Source of the DNA: Epiperipatus broadwayi
Lineage: Eukaryota > Onychophora > Udeonychophora > Euonychophora > Peripatidae
Direction: 5' to 3'
Assembly: GCA_028023455.1 (NCBI GenBank)
Contig: JAQFVV010000014.1
Coordinates: forward strand, 623,336-687,335
Length of the DNA stretch: 64,000 bases
Positions 58,958-64,000 of the stretch are shown here, piece after piece. A model generated the notes under the pieces. It saw nothing but the letters and a program-made list of their open reading frames with translations. It was not told where the DNA came from and did not search any database. The position numbers and the translations under genes are program-made. The number at the start of each line of letters is the position of its first letter. Position 1 is the stretch's first letter.

Positions 58958-60845
58958 GTAATTTAAATCCATTGGAATAGTTTTGAAAGTTAGGGTTATA
59001 AACTTAATATTGTCTTTCATAATATTTTTTGTTCATTAATTTTGCATTAGCAGATCTTACTATCACTAATAAATGATCACTTAATTAGATTTTCATTTAA
59101 ATAGTTTCTATTTATCAATCTATAAATATTTCTGTCTTGTCTTTTTTTATGCATCCGTAACATATGCACAGTTTATGAAATAAGTTTTAAATAGCTACTG
59201 TAGTGTAAATCTTCAAAACAACCCATTAAAAGAAAGCAATTGTCCGATGATGAATATTTTTGCAATGACTTATCCTTACTTTAGCTTTTAAGTAAGAATA
59301 GCTAGATATTCATTTACTGACTAATTTTGGATTGGTAGATATATCAGTTATGGACTGCATATTTTTTTTTAAAAAATTCTAAGCCTGATTGAAGCATAAA
59401 AAAAAAAAAATCGAAGTTTTACTCAGCCAGATTTGAACCTTGATATGACCATGGCTGGAGGATTTGCTAAATATACATTATATTAAATTTGAAAAAGAAA
59501 TACATTTTCGGTAATATTTTTATTGCAAATGGTATTATTTTACATAATTTTGCCATCAGTGAATTCAATTTCCAAAAATATATTTGCATAAATAAATTAA
59601 TTAAAATGACACATTTTTAGATATGTATATATAGATTTTGTTTATTTATATATGTACATTGGTTACAGTGATGGATAAAGCCTTTAAATTCTATATTTAT
59701 AAATATATCTTTTTAAAAAATGGATTGAATTTAACTTAGATAGAACCAATGAGAAATTCTCTTTAATTCAATGTTTTCTCTATATTTTTATTTGTTTAAT
59801 TGTTAATTTGCTTTTCAAGAAATAACTTATTAAATGTTGTACTAAAAAGTTGCAAGAATTAATTATAATAAATTGTATGATTGCTTTAAAAAAAAATCAA
59901 AGGGTAACATATTGCAAACATATTTTTATCAAGTCTAATTTCAGATGTGGAAAAAAGTGTTAAAAAATATTAATCATGAAGGTTGGAATTAATTGTAGTT
60001 TTCCATATCATGCTTTTTTTATTTAAAAATCTTGTTTATCTTCTTCGTATGGCATTTTGTAATTATGTAGAAAACCTGTTTATTTTCATCATTTGATAAT
60101 TTTTAATTACTAACCAAAGCATAAGTATTGTCAATATTGCTTATAGTAATCATGTTTATAATCATTTAGAACTAATTTTTAAATAAATTAATGATATTAA
60201 ATTGATATATGTATATATTTTGCTTTATATAAATAGTTATCTTTAATTATATTTAATAGTGTTCAGATGTTTTAGAAAATATTTTGTATCAAAGTGCTAA
60301 AAGATACATAAGTAAGATAACAATAACAAATTATTTATAAAATAAAAATAAATAAAATAGTCTTAAATAACTATTGTGATAAGGATTGAGATTTGGCAAT
60401 TAATTATTATTAAATGTAGTTTGATTGTTATAATTTTTTTTTTTTTTAAGAAATAAACTTACTTACATATGTCTGTGTGATGTTTTCTGTCTCATCGGAA
60501 ATTATAGAAGCAGCAGTAGGGTATTGTAATCATGCACGTAACCCTGACCCTGACTCGCAGTTACATTTGTGTTCATTTAATCCATTCATTGAATACAATT
60601 TATTCTCATATATTTTATTTAGAATTACATTATAAATAATAAGATTCATTTCAATAAGATGTATATATGTATGATATTTAAAATCTATATAGAGGTATAT
60701 AATGAATGAAGAATTCTTATTTTATTCAGAATATGTAATGTAAAATCTATAATTTATTTTTTACAAATCCCCCTCCAAAAAACTTCCTACTACTAGTTTT
60801 GACATTATGATATGAGCAAAAGCTTTTCAGATATCCTGTAGTTTA
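58958..60845. other. AT-rich DNA, one weak SINE fragment
   Basis: Apart from the tRNA-like fragment at 59391-59465, I see only A/T-rich sequence and a short higher-GC patch at 60530-60570. Confidence 0.5.
59391..59465 (-). mobile_element. Possible tRNA-derived SINE 3' fragment
   Basis: On the minus strand a good B box, AAGGTTCAAATCTGGCTG, is followed by AGTAAAACTTCGA and a T12 run, which could also act as a polymerase III terminator. The A-box part is not clear. Confidence 0.4.

Positions 60846-60904
<59 letters not shown>
60846..60904. repeat. Compound (CA)n-(TA)n microsatellite
   Basis: About 12 CA units followed by about 17 TA units. Confidence 0.95.
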
Positions 60905-60909
<5 letters not shown>

Positions 60910-60919
60910 CTCACTTCCA

Positions 60920-63600
60920 GGAAATATGTAATAATAATAAATTGGTCTAGCTCAAATAAATAACTATGTTCACTTTAAAATGTATCCAATCAATAATAAT
61001 AAACGCTTTATTACTATCAATCATTAAACTAACTTTAACTAATAAATAATAATATAGTTCTGTTTTATAAATCAAATAAATAAATATCTACTAAAAATCA
61101 TGAGACTATGAAGTGAGTTTACAAGTGGTAAAACGAATACATTGAGCCAATATCCCACAGGATATCACTTCAATGGCATAAGAATACTATCTTCTCGCTT
61201 ATTACTTTAAAACAATAAATCTATAATACTTCTAATGTCTTTAATAAAAATTAATTAAATAAATGACTCTTAATAAATTAATCTGAATATTTCTATCAAA
61301 ATGATTTAGCTCGAATTATCTCAGGTGCTTTTAAAATAATTCTAAATAATTATAACTTTTGTAATTAAGTATGAGAAAGGATTTAATATCATTTCTAACT
61401 ACATCTAACTAATAAACCAATACTAATAAAATAATAATATTAATCTTCAATCTATAATTTAATCTCATATCTTTTCTACTTGTAATATTACTTATGTATA
61501 TCACATATTAATAATGTAATGTAATCTTCTATTATCCATCTGGCATATTAAATAAATATATATGGTATGATCTTATAATCTGAGAATATGTGGCAATCAT
61601 TACTAATATAATTCTATGTAAATATTCTGCACTTATTCTATGACCATCATAATGATATAAGAAATAAAATTTCTTAAATAAAAATCATATCAATAAAACA
61701 GTATAACTTTTAAACAATGACTTTATTTATGTTGTGCTAATATTATGTCTTAATTCTAATTATCTGTGATTATGTAATTATGATGTGAAGAAATTGAGTC
61801 GACACCAAGATTTATAAACAAAACTTAACAAATTTATTAATAAACTTTAACAATAGTTATATACAGTATATACAACATGAATGAACTTTGTTTTACTCCC
61901 ATTTAAGTAATCTCACAAAAAATACATTAAATAAAATAAATATCAGATACAAAAAAATTGCTTTATAAAATACTTATTATTAAAATATTACCATAATATC
62001 TTTATGGCCTCTATTAAATTTCTTTAATTCAGTACATTGCAAACCTATTATTTAAATTATTAATTCAATATACATTTATCATTTATTATTTAGTTTTTTA
62101 AATACTTTTACTATCTCATGTAATTATTCTTAACTGATTCATAATGTAAATAATCTTAATTAATAATATATCCATTAATCTAGACTGCTTACTACTCATC
62201 AATATAATGTTAAATAAAATGTAAGTATTGATGTGTTATTATTATAGAATAATTTTTATATAAAATTATGATCACTTATACTCTTCAAATGTGATTTAGT
62301 TATATCTCTTTTACTTGTAAAAAATATGCATTAAAATTGAATCTTTTTAAAACTTAATGACTAAATAATATCTTTAGAAAAACACACTTTAATCATCATT
62401 TATTCACTTGTAATAAACAATAATTAATTCCACATATGAAAAAGTTTATGATTCCTTATTAACAAGTTATAATCTTGTACTCTTTACACTTACTTATATT
62501 CTTACTTTAAAACAATATAACCCATCTTATCCTCTTCAATAATAATTCTGCATTTTAATTTTATTCATCATTTCATATTTTGAAATACTATCCTTTACGA
62601 TGCACTCCGAGCAATATCAATAGTAAATACACAAATAGGTATACGGAATAAATTAGATTTTAATTCAATAGCACTTCTATTAAATAACCATCATGGTAAC
62701 AGTGTATCATAAATAAGGTATGACTACTTTAGTTCATCACCTCTACTAATAAACATAATGTCCAAGCTATTTATTCAGCTCTATGGAACATTATAACTTT
62801 AAAATACAGAAAATAACACTACCATGAACATATACAAGCTATAGGTCTAAGTTATCTATACTTGCACAATAACCACTATCGTCTATACTTATTCCCATAT
62901 AAACAAATCCTACCTAAAATATTATCTTGATCCCATTTAACTTGATACCAAGCTTACATCGTTAAATCTATTCCTACATTCTTATAACAATAAATAAATT
63001 CATGTCTAAAATAACCATCTAACCAATCAATAAGAAAAGATTGTTTTATCCCTTAGTAACTTTAAACATAAATACAAACAATCAGTATCGATATCCCAGT
63101 TTATTATTTTTATCACTTAAAATAAACCTTAAATTCTATTATAATAGAATCATATACTTATATTTCCCTTATATTAAAATGTACTTATAATATTACTAAA
63201 AGTATGCATATTTTTTAATATGAATAAACAAATTATAAACTATGTGTTTGCATTGCGATTTTCATACTCGCTTCATACATCCATACTAAAATATACAATA
63301 ATAAAATACATAATAAAATGATCAGTACTTTTACAATTGTTACCATCAATAATACGTCTTCATTGTCGATTGTTCCATTAATATTTCTGGATCACAAACT
63401 AAATAAACATTATTTAAATATCACTCATTCCACATCATCATACTTTAAAATATTAAATTTTTTATTTAAAAATTATTAAAGATTTTTTTAATAATTCAGC
63501 ACTAGATTAGTAAATAATTTAATGTTCTATGTTCCTACCCTACTTCTATTCTATAAGCGTTAGATAAAAGTTAGTAAAATAAGATTTAAAAATCATATTT
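60920..63600. other. G-poor, C-containing tract with strand asymmetry
   Basis: For about 2.7 kb the plus strand has very few G compared with C; many 60-base lines have 2-5 G against 7-12 C. Neighbouring sequence does not show this. No ORF longer than about 60 codons is present on either strand. The skew resembles that of LINE A in this window, so an untranslated or decayed transposon body is possible. A phrase GAGTCGACACCAAG at 61797-61810 is the only distinctive GC-bearing motif. Identity unknown. Confidence 0.5.
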
Positions 63601-63807
63601 ACGAAAAGAAACTCCGACAAAGTTCATTATAGAAAATGTCCTTTTCCTCCTGTACAGCATTTGTTGACAAAAACATCTTCCTTTGATGCCAACAAAAACC
63701 ACACGTGCTCCAATGGTTCCACTTTCACAACATGCCCAACAATTCTTTTTAAAAATAAAGAAAATAAAACAAAAATTAAGTCGACTCGTAAAATATTCCA
63801 TTTGCAA
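63586..63807 (-). CDS. Unrecognised 73-codon ORF at the right edge, possible coding remnant
   Basis: The minus strand reads NCWACCESGTIGARVVFVGI, then GRCFCQQMLYRRKRTF. The DNA at 63650-63740 has more balanced base composition than its surroundings, and two frames are open over the same stretch. The Cys spacing hints at a zinc-binding segment but no family is recognised. It could be the end of a transposon protein; the low complexity around it argues against an intact gene. Confidence 0.2.
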   Translation of the reverse strand: MQMEYFTSRLNFCFIFFIFKKNCWACCESGTIGARVVFVGIKGRCFCQQMLYRRKRTFSIMNFVGVSFRKYDF

Positions 63808-64000
63808 TACAAATAGTTCAGAGTTCTTCTTTTATTTCCAATAGTAATTGTTAAATGCATTTTTTTAATCCTTTATTATGACATATATCTTCTAATATTT
63901 TACTGCTTTCAGTTAAATTTCCCACTGGTCAATGTTCCTTGATACACAACCAGCATTCCCACGATATTTATCATATAGTTTTAAATATTTTTATAAGTAA

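Overview
The window is animal nuclear DNA with no intact host gene. It is very AT-rich (roughly three quarters A+T by eye), has long poly-A/T runs and many microsatellites, and carries only short chance ORFs. Everything recognisable is repeat-derived except one dead histone H4 copy. The mix of tRNA-derived SINEs, RTE-type and other APE-type LINEs, a Penelope-like element, a Tigger/pogo transposon and hammerhead-ribozyme repeats points to an invertebrate metazoan. A mollusc such as a cephalopod is a reasonable guess, but the sequence alone does not prove it. The region is probably intergenic or inside a giant intron.

Layout. 1.26-3.57 kb is a nearly complete Tigger-like DNA transposon with terminal inverted repeats and a frameshifted minus-strand transposase that keeps its three catalytic aspartates. 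4.5 kb has a tRNA-derived SINE. 6.8-8.3 kb is a decayed minus-strand RTE-like LINE. 10.2 kb and 17.0 kb carry copies of a second SINE family. 14.86-15.14 kb is a long fold-back hairpin. 17.2-18.0 kb holds 1.6 tandem copies of a ~472 bp unit, each with a type I hammerhead ribozyme. 19.9-20.3 kb is a nested palindrome. 26.5-27.7 kb is the GIY-YIG end of a Penelope-like element framed by ~350 bp inverted repeats. 31.9-39.4 kb is a LINE cluster: a minus-strand 3' end, a 4.4 kb plus-strand element, and a truncated relative with a YMDD motif. 41.7-42.3 kb has two more hammerhead units, head to head. 43-49 kb is dominated by an old unclassified repeat shared with 13 kb. SINE copies lie at 51.8 and 52.2 kb, with weaker ones at 54.1 and 59.4 kb. 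58.68-58.96 kb is a histone H4 pseudogene decayed at CpG sites. 60.9-63.6 kb is a strand-asymmetric, G-poor tract.

The most interesting system is the hammerhead repeat. Four copies are present. Three keep the full catalytic core (CTGATGA, stem II, GAAA, a minimal stem III, cleavage after ATA) with the same bipartite stem I, and tRNA-like A and B boxes lie just downstream. The tandem pair would release a 472 nt RNA monomer between its two cleavage sites. This is the genomic layout expected of a retrozyme-like or Sm-alpha-like non-autonomous element that passes through a self-cleaved, possibly circular RNA. LINEs or Penelope-like elements such as those nearby could supply its reverse transcriptase, but that is inference.
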